A stretch of 64,000 nt of DNA from the NCBI RefSeq assembly GCF_900094595.1, contig NZ_FMAD01000016.1, positions 62,001 through 126,000 of the forward strand, written 5' to 3'. The notes under the pieces are model-generated. The model searched no databases and was not told the DNA's origin. It was given only the letters and a program-made list of their open reading frames with translations. Shown piece after piece: positions 9,006-18,331 of the stretch (its first letter is position 1; each line of letters begins with the position of its first letter). The stretch comes from Cupriavidus alkaliphilus. GTDB taxonomy: Bacteria > Pseudomonadota > Gammaproteobacteria > Burkholderiales > Burkholderiaceae. The position numbers and the translations under genes are program-made.

Positions 9006-9947
9006 TTGCATAACGTCGATCTGAAGTCCCTGCAAGTCTTCGCGTCGCTGGTCAAGGAGTGCAACGTCACCAAGGCGGCGGTGGAGCTGAACATGACCCA
9101 GTCGGCCGTCAGTCATACGCTGGCGAGGCTGCGGGACCTGTTTCATGACCCGTTGTTCGTGTCGATGGGCCGCGGCCTGGTGCCGACCGCGCGTGCGCTC
9201 GAACTGGCCGAGCCCTTGCAGCGCGCGCTCGACGCGCTCGAGACGCTGGTGCGGCCGGCAGAGGGCTTCGATGCCGCAAGCTTCACCGGCACATTCCGCA
9301 TCGCAACCAGCGACTACATCGGCTTTATCCTGCTGCCCCTGCTGATCCAGCGCCTGACCGCGGCCGCGCCGGGGATCGACCTGGACATCCGGCCGCTCAA
9401 GCCGCAGGACGATCTCGCCGCACTGAAGGACGGCACGATCGACCTGGTGCTGTGGAACGAGGAAAGCGCGCCACCGAACTTCTACGTGCGCGAGCTGTTC
9501 TCGGACCGGCTGAAGGCCATGGTGCGCATCGGACATCCGGAGATTAAAGGCAGCCTGTCGCTCGAACAGTTCTGCCAGGGCAAGCACCTGCGCGCCAGCA
9601 GCACCTACGGCGCGGTGAAGGAGGCCGTCAACGGACTCTATGGAACGCTTGGGATCCGCGCACCGGCCTCCCTGACCATGCCGCATTTCCTGCTGGCGCC
9701 GCTGCTGGTGTCGCAGTCTGACCTGATCGGCCTGATCGCGGAACTGACTGCCCGGCGTCTCGGCAGCGCCGTTCCCTTGCAAGTGCTCGAACCGCCCGTC
9801 GAAGTCGGCGGCTTCACCGTTTCGCTGGTATGGCATGGCCGCCGGCATGCCGATCCGGCACACCGCTGGCTGCGCGGCGAGATTGCAGCGGTTGCCGAAG
9901 ACATCCGGCGGGGCCAGGCCCTCGCGACAGCGTCGAGGACGGACTGA
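9006..9947 (+). CDS. LysR-family transcriptional regulator
   Basis: A LysR-type regulator of about 313 residues. The N-terminal helix-turn-helix is clear (VTKAAVELNMTQSAVSHTLARLR, then DPLFV), followed by the inducer-binding domain. The frame is open from 8931. I prefer the TTG at 9006, which gives HNVDLKSLQVF right at the N-terminus and has GGAG five bases upstream; the ATG at 8976 has no ribosome site. The NodD/SyrM-like start and its position just after the N-demethylase-type operon make it a candidate regulator of that operon, alongside the MarR at the other end. Confidence 0.85.
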   Translation: MHNVDLKSLQVFASLVKECNVTKAAVELNMTQSAVSHTLARLRDLFHDPLFVSMGRGLVPTARALELAEPLQRALDALETLVRPAEGFDAASFTGTFRIATSDYIGFILLPLLIQRLTAAAPGIDLDIRPLKPQDDLAALKDGTIDLVLWNEESAPPNFYVRELFSDRLKAMVRIGHPEIKGSLSLEQFCQGKHLRASSTYGAVKEAVNGLYGTLGIRAPASLTMPHFLLAPLLVSQSDLIGLIAELTARRLGSAVPLQVLEPPVEVGGFTVSLVWHGRRHADPAHRWLRGEIAAVAEDIRRGQALATASRTD

Positions 9948-9995
9948 CCGGCTTCACGCTTGCCGGGTTGCTCCGCGGATTTCATCGAGCCCCCT

Positions 9996-10199
9996 CGTTA
10001 TTTGAAGCAATTGGCGAACAGCAGAGAACTAGCGATTGCAAGGGTTTTACGTCCGCTTGGGACGGCTCCGCTTACGCGTAAGCAAGCTGAGAACGCTGGC
10101 AAATTGCTTGGAATCCATTGGGCTACGGTTTATCACTTGCGCCGGCGCTTCCTCGCGGATCCTGTGGCGAGCGCGTTGATACCCTATGACCGAGGAGCA
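9996..10199 (+). pseudogene. N-terminal fragment of a Mu/TniA-type transposase
   Basis: About 68 codons read like the helix-turn-helix start of Mu/TnsB/TniA-type integrase-transposases: LTRKQAENAGKLLGIHWATV, then YHLRRRFLADP and SALIP. In intact relatives a similar stretch precedes the DDE core, which is absent here; after about 10200 the frame turns to unrelated sequence. It marks an old element next to a degraded transporter gene. Confidence 0.5.
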
Positions 10200-10303
10200 G
10201 CACCGTTGACGACAGCCGCGCCTTCGGCCTCAGGGCGGCCAACCGGACGAGTCGGCCTGAAGACTCTTCTCATATCAGAAAGGGCTAGGGGCGTAGAGTT
10301 TGG

Positions 10304-10963
10304 TCAGGACGCGTTCTTGAATCGTGCTTGCAGTTCGGGCAGCAGCGGCTGCGGCGGCGTGATGCCGAGCGCTTTTCGGTGGCGATCAGCCAGCCCGAGC
10401 GGTGCCATTCCTGGACGATCTTGTCGACCGCGGCGATGGTGTCGGCTTCGCCCTTGCGGGTCCACACCACTGACGGCGCAGGCAGGATCTCGGTGGAGAT
10501 CGGCGCGGCGTAGTCCGCCCAGTCGGCGTTGCTACGCACCAGAGGGTGGATCAACGTCGCGTCATGGACGGCGGCGATGCACTGGCCACCCCGTAGCGCC
10601 AGCAACGATTCAGCGGATGTCTTGAAGCCACGCACCTGAGCGCCGTACTGCTCCTGCAAAGGCTTGACGTAGCTGCTGCCCTGCGAAGCGCAGACGGTCT
10701 TGCCGCGCAGATCCTCCCACTTGGCGATGCCGCTGCGCTTTGGCACGGCGGTCGTGCCGCCGACGCGATAGAACGGTGTTGGCGCATAGCCGAGCAGTTC
10801 GCCTCGATCGAGCCGAACAGGCTGCCGCCGACGAGCACGCCGATGGGCACTTTGCCGCGCTGCTTGATGCGGTCCAGTGTGGCATCCGCCCAGGCGGCGT
10901 TCAGGCTAAGGCAGACAGTGCCGCAGCAGCGGCGAAGCGAAGGTCGATAGGGAGCGCGGCCAT
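10304..10963 (-). pseudogene. Broken amino-acid-type ABC transporter substrate-binding protein
   Basis: Pieces of one periplasmic binding protein (SBP_bac_3 type) are spread over frames. The start near 10963 gives MAALPIDLRFAAAAALSALA and a stop; a second frame continues with LNAAWADATLDRIKQRGKV then PIGVLVGGSLFGSI. After a gap the third frame carries the C-terminal half (KWEDLRGKTVCASQGSSYVK to WHRSGWLIATEK), and the last part (LGITPPQPLLPELQARF) is again frameshifted before a stop at 10304-10306. At least two frameshifts and an internal deletion of the first lobe make it non-functional. It lies between a transposase relic and the GntR gene. Confidence 0.75.
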
Positions 10964-11192
10964 GTCTGGTCATAAGAACAAGGAGGAGACGATGCTATCG
11001 CCCGGGGCCGCGGCGAACAAAGAAGCCTTTCGGATAAGGATATTCAGCGTGCCAGGCAGACGGTGGGCGGACAACGAGAGCCAGACGAGCATGCTGGAAT
11101 TCATCGTTAGATATCCGAATTGCTTCGTTCCTTGTTCCCGGGGGTCGTTAGTACAGTGCTTCCAACTTGTCATAACGCGATATGTCGATCTG

Positions 11193-12044
11193 ATGACTGC
11201 CCTCGTCCTATCCACTGCGCTGCCTGCGCATCTGGCATCCTCCGCAACCATCCCTATCCCGCAACCGCTCTACACCCAGATCAAGGACGCGCTGCGTTCC
11301 CGCATCCTCGACGGCAGCTATCCGCCGCATTACCGAATGCCGTCGGAAGCCGAGTTGGGTGAAGAGTTCTCCGCCAGTCGTATTACCGTGCGCCAGGCGC
11401 TGGGCGACCTGCAGAAAGAGGGGCTGATCTTCAGGATCCACGGCAAGGGCACCTTTGTTTCCAAGCCGCGCGCATTTCAGAACGTCACTTCCCTGCAGGG
11501 CTTTGCCGAGGCGATGTCGAGCATGGGCTATGAGATCCTGAATCAGGTGCGTAGCTGCAGATGCGTTCCGGCCAGCCGCCACGTCGCTTCGCGTCTGCGG
11601 CTGAATGAGGGCGATCGGGTGGTGGAGATACGGCGCGTGCGCCTGCTCAACCGCGAGCCGGTATCGTTGGAATTGACGTGGGTGCCAGAGGATATAGGCA
11701 TGCGGTTGCTGACCGCCGACCTTGCCACGCGTGACATCTTCGTGATCCTGGAGAACGACTGCGGCGTCAGGCTCGGCCACGCCGATCTTAGCGTCGACGC
11801 CATCCTCGCCGATGAAGACCTCACCCGCGCCCTGCGCATCCAGGATAACGCGCCGGTGCTGCGCATCGAGCGCCTGACCCACGACGCGCAGGGCACACCG
11901 ATCGATTACGAGTTCCTCTACTTCCGCGGCGACGCGTTCCAGTACCGGCTGCGCGCAGACCGGCACAGAGCTTCGACCGACACACGCGCCACCGAGGCCA
12001 AAGACCCGCCAGTCTCAGTGTCCCGGTCCGCAAGTCGGGCGTAG
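11193..12044 (+). CDS. GntR-family (HutC/UTRA) transcriptional regulator
   Basis: A 283-residue regulator with an N-terminal GntR winged helix (YTQIKDALRSRILDGSY, MPSEAELGEEFSASRITVRQ) and a C-terminal UTRA effector domain (from about residue 90, ending DYEFLYFRGDAFQYR). The long open frame from 10740 runs through a relic, so I use the ATG at 11193. Other starts are possible, since the winged helix begins only about 25 residues in. It precedes the AprA-like flavoprotein gene by 39 bases on the same strand and is the likely local regulator of that operon. Confidence 0.85.
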   Translation: MTALVLSTALPAHLASSATIPIPQPLYTQIKDALRSRILDGSYPPHYRMPSEAELGEEFSASRITVRQALGDLQKEGLIFRIHGKGTFVSKPRAFQNVTSLQGFAEAMSSMGYEILNQVRSCRCVPASRHVASRLRLNEGDRVVEIRRVRLLNREPVSLELTWVPEDIGMRLLTADLATRDIFVILENDCGVRLGHADLSVDAILADEDLTRALRIQDNAPVLRIERLTHDAQGTPIDYEFLYFRGDAFQYRLRADRHRASTDTRATEAKDPPVSVSRSASRA

Positions 12045-12083
12045 ATCCTCCAGTGAATTCGCTACCAACGTGAAGGCCTTCGC

Positions 12084-13871
12084 ATGAACACCCTGACCCA
12101 CGAATACGACATCGTCGTTGTCGGCGGCGGCACCGCCGGACCCATGGCGGCGATCAAGGCCAAGGAGCGCAACCCCGCGCTGCGCGTGCTGCTCATCGAC
12201 AAGGCGCACGTCAAGCGCAGCGGCGCGATCTCGATGGGCATGGACGGCCTGAACAACGCCGTGATCCCCGGTCACGCCACGCCCGAGCAATACACACGCG
12301 AGATCACCGTGGCCAACGACGGCATCGTCGACCAGTCCACGGTCTATGCCTATGCGCGCCACAGCTTTGCCACCATCGAGCAGCTCGACCGATGGGGCGT
12401 GCGCTTCGAGAAGGACGAGACCGGCGATTACGCGGTAAAGAAGGTCCACCACATGGGCTCGTACGTGCTGCCGATGCCGGAGGGCCACAACGTCAAGAAG
12501 GTGCTGTACCGCCAGCTCAAGCGCGCGCGCGTGGAGATCACCAACCGCATCGTCGCCACCCGCGTGCTGACCGATGGCAACGGCGCCGCATGCGGCGTGA
12601 TGGGCTTCGACTGCCGCACCGCCGACTTCCACGTGGTGCGCGCACGCGCGGTGATCCTCTGCTGCGGCGCCGCCGGGCGGCTGGGCCTGCCTGCCTCGGG
12701 CTACCTGATGGGCACCTACGAGAACCCGACCAATGCCGGAGACGGCTATGCCATGGCGTACCACGCCGGCGCGGCGCTTGCCAACCTGGAATGCTTCCAG
12801 ATCAATCCGCTGATCAAGGACTACAACGGGCCGGCGTGCGCGTACGTGACCGGCCCGCTGGGCGGCTATACCGCCAACGGCAAGGGCGAGCGCTTTATCG
12901 AGTGCGACTACTGGAGCGGCCAGATGATGTGGGAGTTCTACCAGGAACTGCAGGGGGGTAACGGCCCGGTGTTCCTGAAGCTCGACCACCTGGCCGAAGA
13001 GACCATCCAGACCATCGAGACCATCCTGCACACCAACGAACGCCCCAGCCGCGGGCAGTTCCACGCCGGGCGCGGCACCGACTATCGCACGCAGATGGTG
13101 GAGATGCATATCTCCGAGATCGGCTTCTGCAGCGGGCACAGCGCCTCGGGCGTGCATGTCAACGAGCGCGCCGAAACTACCGTGCCCGGCCTCTATGCCG
13201 CCGGCGACATGGCCGCGGTGCCGCACAACTATATGCTGGGCGCGTTCACTTATGGCTGGTTCGCCGGTCAGAATGCGGCTGACTACGTCGCCGGGCGTGG
13301 CCTGCCGGAAACGGATGCGGCGCAGGTCGACGCCGAGCGCGCGCGCATCTTCGCGCCGCTGGCGCGCGAACACGGCCTGCCGCCGGCGCAGGTGGAATAC
13401 AAGCTGCGGCGCATGGTCAATGATTACCTGCAGCCGCCCAAGGTCACGCGCAAGATGGAAATCGGCCTGCAGCGCTTCGATGCCATTGCCGACGACATCG
13501 GCCAGATCCGCGCCGCCAATCCGCACGAACTGATGCGCGCGGTCGAGGTCATGGCGATCCGCGACTGCGCCGAGATGGCGGCGCGCGCCTCGCTCTTCCG
13601 CACCGAGAGCCGCTGGGGACTGTACCACCACCGTGTCGACTATCCGCAGCGCAACGATGCCGAATGGTTCTGCCATACGCACCTGAGCAAGGACGCTTCG
13701 GGCCGCATGGTCAGCCACAAGCGCGCGATCGAGCCCTATGTGGTGCCGGTGGAGGGCGATGACGCCACCGCCTACCAGCGGCTGCGCGTGAGCCGCGCCG
13801 CCGCCACGACCGCCACAAGCGCCACAACCGTCGGCACCGCAGCCGCTGAACCCAACCTGGCAGCCGCATGA
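12084..13871 (+). CDS. AprA-like FAD flavoprotein (fumarate reductase/APS reductase alpha-type)
   Basis: A 595-residue flavoprotein of the fumarate reductase/succinate dehydrogenase superfamily, closest in style to adenylylsulfate reductase alpha. The FAD Rossmann motif is at the N-terminus (DIVVVGGGTAGPMAA), and the second FAD segment is TTVPGLYAAGDMA. The C-terminal 20 residues are Ala/Thr-rich and probably disordered. A two-cluster ferredoxin follows 24 bases later, as AprB follows AprA, so the pair probably forms a cytoplasmic oxidoreductase. No sulfate-activation gene is nearby, and the operon continues with a sulfonate/nitrate-type ABC importer. An unknown imported sulfur- or nitrogen-containing or organic-acid substrate is therefore more likely than dissimilatory sulfate reduction. 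Confidence 0.8.
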   Translation: MNTLTHEYDIVVVGGGTAGPMAAIKAKERNPALRVLLIDKAHVKRSGAISMGMDGLNNAVIPGHATPEQYTREITVANDGIVDQSTVYAYARHSFATIEQLDRWGVRFEKDETGDYAVKKVHHMGSYVLPMPEGHNVKKVLYRQLKRARVEITNRIVATRVLTDGNGAACGVMGFDCRTADFHVVRARAVILCCGAAGRLGLPASGYLMGTYENPTNAGDGYAMAYHAGAALANLECFQINPLIKDYNGPACAYVTGPLGGYTANGKGERFIECDYWSGQMMWEFYQELQGGNGPVFLKLDHLAEETIQTIETILHTNERPSRGQFHAGRGTDYRTQMVEMHISEIGFCSGHSASGVHVNERAETTVPGLYAAGDMAAVPHNYMLGAFTYGWFAGQNAADYVAGRGLPETDAAQVDAERARIFAPLAREHGLPPAQVEYKLRRMVNDYLQPPKVTRKMEIGLQRFDAIADDIGQIRAANPHELMRAVEVMAIRDCAEMAARASLFRTESRWGLYHHRVDYPQRNDAEWFCHTHLSKDASGRMVSHKRAIEPYVVPVEGDDATAYQRLRVSRAAATTATSATTVGTAAAEPNLAAA

Positions 13872-13895
13872 GACCTGCAATGAGGAAACCGAGCC

Positions 13896-14141
13896 ATGGC
13901 CTACACCCCGCATGAAATCGCCCAGCGCAGCAGCGCGCCCGTCACCATCGATGAAGACAAGTGCATTGCAGACAAGGGTTGCACGGTATGCGTCGATGTG
14001 TGCCCGATGGACCTGCTGGCCATCGACGTGAGCAAGGGCAAGGCCTACATGCAGTTCGACGAGTGCTGGTACTGCATGCCTTGCGAGAAGGATTGCCCCA
14101 CTGGCGCGGTACGGGTCGAGATCCCGTACTTGCTGCGCTGA
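13896..14141 (+). CDS. Dicluster [4Fe-4S] ferredoxin, AprB-like
   Basis: An 81-residue electron carrier with eight cysteines in two sets: Cys23, 29, 32, 36 (spacing slightly longer at the first step) and Cys57, 60, 63, 67, the last two followed by Pro. This is the layout of the cluster domain of AprB, without AprB's C-terminal tail. It begins 24 bases after the flavoprotein gene and precedes a binding-protein gene. It probably shuttles electrons to or from the flavoprotein. Confidence 0.85.
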   Translation: MAYTPHEIAQRSSAPVTIDEDKCIADKGCTVCVDVCPMDLLAIDVSKGKAYMQFDECWYCMPCEKDCPTGAVRVEIPYLLR

Positions 14142-14180
14142 CTGCATCGCCTGACAACAAACCGACCACAGGAACGCCCC

Positions 14181-15605
14181 ATGAAGACGTCTTACAGCAT
14201 TTGCCTGCTGCTTGCCGTGGCCACGGCAAGCCTGGCCGGCACCGCCGGCGCAGAGACCATCCGCATCGCCATCGGCACGCAGGACACCACCATCAACTGC
14301 GCCACCGGCGGCCTGCTGATCCGCGAACTGAAGCTGCTCGACAAATACCTGCCGCGTACCGGCAAATACAAGGACGTCAGCTACGACGTGCAGTGGAAGA
14401 ACTTTACCTCGGGTCCGCCGCTGACCAACGAGATGGTGGCCGACAAGCTCGATATTGGGGCCATGGCGGACTTCCCTGGTTCGCTCAACGCCGCGGCGTT
14501 CCAGAAGGCCGGCAAGAAGAGCCTGTTTATCGCACCGCTGTCGGGCAATGCGATCGGCACCGGCAACGGTATCGTGGTGCCGGCCGATTCCCCGATCCAG
14601 TCGCTGGCCGAACTCAAGGGCAAGACCATCTCGGTGCCGTTCGGCTCCACCGCGCACGGCATGCTGCTGCGCGCGATCAGACGCCAGGGCTGGGACCCGG
14701 ACAAGGACGTGACGCTGGTGTCGCAGTCGCCGGAGGTGGGCGGCTCGGCGCTGCAGGCGCACAAGGTCGACGGGCATGCCAACTTCGTGCCATTCCCCGA
14801 GCTGTTCACCTTCCGCGGCTTTGGCCGCAAGATCTATGACGGCTCGCAGGCGGAGGCGCCGACCTTCCACGGCGCGCTGGTCAATGCGGCCTATGCGCAG
14901 AAGTACCCGGAGATCGTGGTCGCCTACCTGCGCGCCGCCATCGAGGCCGACCGTCTGATGGCCGCCGAGCCTGAGAAGTACAGCGAGCTGATAGCGAAGG
15001 TGACCGGCATCGACGCCGAGGTGGACTACCTGTTCCACGGCCCCCTCGGCTTGCAGAACCGCGACTACACGTGGAAGCCGGAATACCGGCAGGCCTTGCA
15101 GACCTCGATCGAGACGCTGAAGCTGCTCAAGCGTACCGACGCCGACCTGACTGCCGACGCCGTGATCGACGATCGCTTTATCCGCGAGGCGTTCAAGCTG
15201 GAAGGCCTCGACTACGACGCGCGGCTGAGGTCGTATGAGAAGCAGCCGCTGGCGGCCAGCGACGCCACCACCGGCAAGCCCATCGCCGATCCGAAGCTCG
15301 CCGCGCAGTTGTGGCTGCAGGGCGAGCCCACGGTGCGCAACTACGCCTCGCCGGCAGCCGCCTTCGCCGCGCTGCGGCAGGCCGCCAAGGAAGGCAAGAA
15401 GGCGCGCGTGCTCTACGTGCATGACCGGAATACCGGCCTGAAGCTGCTGGCCGACAAGGTCTGGTACGTGCAAGACGGCAAGGGGCAGGTCAGCGCCTTC
15501 TTGCTCAAGGGCTCGGCCGACAGCTACGCGAGGAGCCATGGCGGCAGCGTGCGCAGCTATGCCGCCGTCAGCGGCGCCGCCGTTGCGGTCGCCAGCAATC
15601 CCTGA
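14181..15605 (+). CDS. ABC substrate-binding protein (sulfonate/nitrate type) with NosL-like C-terminal extension
   Basis: A 474-residue exported protein. The signal peptide is MKTSYSICLLLAVATASLAG with a cut after AGA. Residues up to about 350 form a SsuA/TauA/NrtA-type periplasmic binding fold (DKLDIGAMADFPGS, then IVVPADSPIQSLAELKGKT). The last 110 residues are unusual: AAFAALRQAAKEGKKARVLY, VWYVQD and ADSYARSHGGSVRSY resemble the NosL/copper-accessory fold. Ordinary family members are about 320-340 residues long, so this looks like a fusion. Permease and ATPase genes follow at once. The ligand is unknown; the extension may sense a metal or redox state, which is inference. Confidence 0.8.
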   Translation: MKTSYSICLLLAVATASLAGTAGAETIRIAIGTQDTTINCATGGLLIRELKLLDKYLPRTGKYKDVSYDVQWKNFTSGPPLTNEMVADKLDIGAMADFPGSLNAAAFQKAGKKSLFIAPLSGNAIGTGNGIVVPADSPIQSLAELKGKTISVPFGSTAHGMLLRAIRRQGWDPDKDVTLVSQSPEVGGSALQAHKVDGHANFVPFPELFTFRGFGRKIYDGSQAEAPTFHGALVNAAYAQKYPEIVVAYLRAAIEADRLMAAEPEKYSELIAKVTGIDAEVDYLFHGPLGLQNRDYTWKPEYRQALQTSIETLKLLKRTDADLTADAVIDDRFIREAFKLEGLDYDARLRSYEKQPLAASDATTGKPIADPKLAAQLWLQGEPTVRNYASPAAAFAALRQAAKEGKKARVLYVHDRNTGLKLLADKVWYVQDGKGQVSAFLLKGSADSYARSHGGSVRSYAAVSGAAVAVASNP

Positions 15606-15619
15606 AGCGGAACACGCCC

Positions 15620-16465
15620 ATGACCTCGATCACCCTTGATGTCGGGGCGCCACGCGTGGCGTCCACCATCGCGGGGCAGTCCCGCGCACGGTTGGCGCGC
15701 TGGCTGGTGCGGATTGCCGCGCTGGCCGGCTGCATCGTGCTGTGGCAACTGGCCTCCTCGCACAAGGCGCATCTTGGCATCGTCACCTTTGCCAATGTGC
15801 CGGCACCCACTGACGTCGTGCCCGCCGCCTGGCAACTGCTGCAGTCGCCCAAGCTGGTGCTGCACCTTGGCAACAGCCTGGCGCGCGTATTCGCCGGCTT
15901 TGGCGCGGCCGCGCTGGCCGGCATCGTACTGGGCATGCTGATCGGCCGCTCGCGCTGGCTGGAAGACCTGCTGTTGCCGCCTTTGGAAGTACTGCGGCCG
16001 ATCCCGGGCGTGGCGTGGATTCCGCTGGCAATCCTGATGTTTCCCTCGTCGGAACTGAGCATGATCTTCATCACCTTCATCGGTGCGCTGTTCCCGATCC
16101 TGCTCAACACCATCCACGGCGTCGAGCGCACCGATGCGCGGCTGGTCGCCACCGCCCGCAGCCTGGGTGCACGGCGCTGGGCAGTGTTTCCCGAGGTGCT
16201 GCTGCCGGCGGCGCTGCCAAGCATCGTCACCGGGCTGGCGATCGGCATGGGCACCTCGTGGTTCTGCCTGGTGACCGCGGAGATGATCGCCGGCCAGTAC
16301 GGCATCGGCTACTACACGTGGGAAGCCTACAACCTGCAGAACTACGCCGATATCGTCGTCGGCATGCTGCTGATCGGCGCCTTCGGCATGGGCAGCAGCA
16401 CACTGATCAAGCGCGCCGGCGCGTGGCTGATGCCGTGGACACGCTTGCAGGAGGTGCGCGCATGA
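15620..16465 (+). CDS. ABC transporter permease (SsuC/TauC type)
   Basis: A 281-residue inner-membrane permease with about six hydrophobic helices and the BPD_transp_1 signature. The EAA loop is around residues 170-195 (LVATARSLGARRWAVFPEVL). It follows the binding protein by 14 bases and overlaps the ATPase gene by four bases (ATGA), so translation is probably coupled. Together they form an importer of the sulfonate/nitrate/taurine class. Confidence 0.9.
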   Translation: MTSITLDVGAPRVASTIAGQSRARLARWLVRIAALAGCIVLWQLASSHKAHLGIVTFANVPAPTDVVPAAWQLLQSPKLVLHLGNSLARVFAGFGAAALAGIVLGMLIGRSRWLEDLLLPPLEVLRPIPGVAWIPLAILMFPSSELSMIFITFIGALFPILLNTIHGVERTDARLVATARSLGARRWAVFPEVLLPAALPSIVTGLAIGMGTSWFCLVTAEMIAGQYGIGYYTWEAYNLQNYADIVVGMLLIGAFGMGSSTLIKRAGAWLMPWTRLQEVRA

Positions 16466-17238
16466 CGGCATCCGGCCACACCATCGACGCGGGACGCTTG
16501 CAGGTGCGCGGCATCGACGTCGCCTTGGGCAAGGGCGATGCCACCTTCGTTGCCGTGCACCAGCTCTCCCTCGATATCCCCGCCGGGCAGTTCGTTTGCA
16601 TCCTCGGGCCGTCGGGCTGCGGCAAGTCGACGCTGCTGGGCGCCATCGCGGGCCACCTGCCGGTCGCGGCCGGCGAGATCCTGCTTGACGGCATGCCCGT
16701 GCGTGGACCGGCGCCGGAACGCGGGCTGGTGTTCCAGCAGCATTCGCTGTTCCCGTGGAAGCGCGTGCTCGACAACGTCGGCTTTGGCCTGAAGATGCAG
16801 GGCATGCCGGCTGCGGAGCGCGAGCGCGAGGCGCAGGCGCTGCTTGACCTGGTCGGGCTGGGCGGCTTCGCGCGTCGCTATCCTGCGCAGCTCTCCGGCG
16901 GCATGCAGCAGCGCGTGGAAATCGCGCGCGTGCTGATCAACCGGCCGCGCGTGCTGCTGATGGACGAGCCATTCGGCGCGCTCGATGCGCAGACCCGTGC
17001 CCATATGCAGTCGCTGCTGCTCGACGTCTGGACGCAGATGCGCACGACCGTGGTCTTTGTCACCCACGATATCGACGAAGCGCTGTTCCTGGCCGACCGC
17101 GTGCTGGTGATGTCGCCGCGCCCCGGCCGCATCCTGGACGATATCGTGGTTCGTTTCGACCGCCCCCGCCAGGGCGACCTGCTGACCGACGACGCCTTTA
17201 TCCGGCTCAAGCGCCATTGCCGTGCGTTGCTCCAGTAG
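16462..17238 (+). CDS. ABC transporter ATP-binding protein (SsuB/TauB type)
   Basis: A 258-residue ATPase with Walker A (GPSGCGKST), Q-loop (VFQQHSLFPW), signature LSGGMQQRVEIAR, Walker B (VLLMDEPFGALD) and the switch His (FVTHDIDEA). The start is the ATG in the ATGA overlap with the permease; the longer frame from 16015 is antisense-like noise. It energises the importer encoded by the two preceding genes. Length and motifs match the nitrate/sulfonate/taurine subfamily. Confidence 0.92.
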   Translation: MTASGHTIDAGRLQVRGIDVALGKGDATFVAVHQLSLDIPAGQFVCILGPSGCGKSTLLGAIAGHLPVAAGEILLDGMPVRGPAPERGLVFQQHSLFPWKRVLDNVGFGLKMQGMPAAEREREAQALLDLVGLGGFARRYPAQLSGGMQQRVEIARVLINRPRVLLMDEPFGALDAQTRAHMQSLLLDVWTQMRTTVVFVTHDIDEALFLADRVLVMSPRPGRILDDIVVRFDRPRQGDLLTDDAFIRLKRHCRALLQ

Positions 17239-17314
17239 GGCTTCCGGGGCGCGGACCCCTCGTCAACCCACACCGCTTACGGCGCGCTGGGGCGCGCCGC
17301 ATGAGGAATGCCGA

Positions 17315-18331
17315 ATGCTACCGATATCCACCATGTCGCCTTTTTCTGCCTTACCCGACGATGCGCCGGACGTACTGGCCACCGCTATCGACACGCTGGC
17401 GCCACGCTTGACCGATCCCGACCCCGCCGTACGCCGGGTGGCGGTGCTGCAGCTCGCCGATCTCGAGGACGAAGCCAGCGTGCCGCTGCTGTTGCACCGG
17501 TTGCAATCCGACCCGGCACCGGGTGTACGCGCCGAAGCCGCGCGCACGCTGGCCAACTGGGAAGCCGAACAGGTGGTATCGGCACTGGCGGCAGCGCTGG
17601 CCGATGCGGACCGCGAGGTGGCCGAAGCCGCCGCCCAGGCGCTTTCGGAACTAAAGGAGCCTGCTTCTGGCGCGGCCTTGCTGCCGTGGGTCACGCACCA
17701 CGAACCCTTTGTGCGCGCATCGGCCTGGCGCGGCCTGCGCGAACTGCGCTACACGCCCGCGTTCGATGCGGCAACGGCGGCGCTGTCCGATGCCGCCGCG
17801 CCGGTACGGCGCGAAGCGGTGACCGTGCTGGGCTGGCTCAAGCGCAACGAAGCGCTGCCCGCGCTGGCGCATGTCACCGCCAGCGACGCCGACACCGACG
17901 TCCGCCGCGCCGCGGCAGGTGCGCTTGGCTTGGCAGCGGACGTGTCGGCGCGGGATGCGCTGCTGTCCGCCTTGCGCGACCACGCCTGGCAGGTGCGCGA
18001 AGAGGCCGCGCAGACGCTGGGCAAGCTGAAATTCGCCGAGGTCGTGCCGTCGCTGGTCAACGCGCTGGAAGACGCCTACTGGCAGGTCCGGCTGCAGGCC
18101 GCGCGCGCGCTGGGCAAGATCGGCGACCGCCGCGCGCTGAAGCCGCTGACGGTACAGCTCGGGCATGCGATCAGCAACCTGCGCAAGGAAGCTGCGCTGT
18201 CGCTGGGCAGCCTGCGGGACCCGGCGGCGTTGCCAGCGCTGTCTGCCGCTGCCAGCGACGCCGACCCAGAGGTCCGCAAGGCGGCGCGGATCGCGCTGGC
18301 CCAGATCGGTCACCGCTATGGTGCGGCATGA
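17315..18331 (+). CDS. HEAT-repeat protein
   Basis: A protein of about 338 residues built almost wholly of HEAT repeats (PBS-lyase type) of about 31 residues each, with roughly nine or ten copies (DPDPAVRRVAVLQLADLED, DAYWQVRLQAARALGKIGD and so on). Such solenoids bind other proteins or help in cofactor attachment; no catalytic motif is seen. I start at the ATG at 17315; 17333 is possible, and the frame start at 17222 overlaps the ATPase gene. It ends in an ATGA overlap with the DUF971 gene. It probably scaffolds or matures the flavoprotein/ferredoxin pair of this operon, but that is inference from context. Confidence 0.8.
   Translation: MLPISTMSPFSALPDDAPDVLATAIDTLAPRLTDPDPAVRRVAVLQLADLEDEASVPLLLHRLQSDPAPGVRAEAARTLANWEAEQVVSALAAALADADREVAEAAAQALSELKEPASGAALLPWVTHHEPFVRASAWRGLRELRYTPAFDAATAALSDAAAPVRREAVTVLGWLKRNEALPALAHVTASDADTDVRRAAAGALGLAADVSARDALLSALRDHAWQVREEAAQTLGKLKFAEVVPSLVNALEDAYWQVRLQAARALGKIGDRRALKPLTVQLGHAISNLRKEAALSLGSLRDPAALPALSAAASDADPEVRKAARIALAQIGHRYGAA

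Noticed and set aside
10970..11251. A 93-codon minus-strand frame before the GntR gene
   Set aside because: No family signal or ribosome site; it lies in the relic and promoter zone.
12015..15539. A very long minus-strand open frame (1174 codons) opposite the flavoprotein, ferredoxin and binding-protein genes
   Set aside because: It is an antisense shadow in GC-rich DNA: it runs against three genes with clear family motifs and shows no domain of its own.
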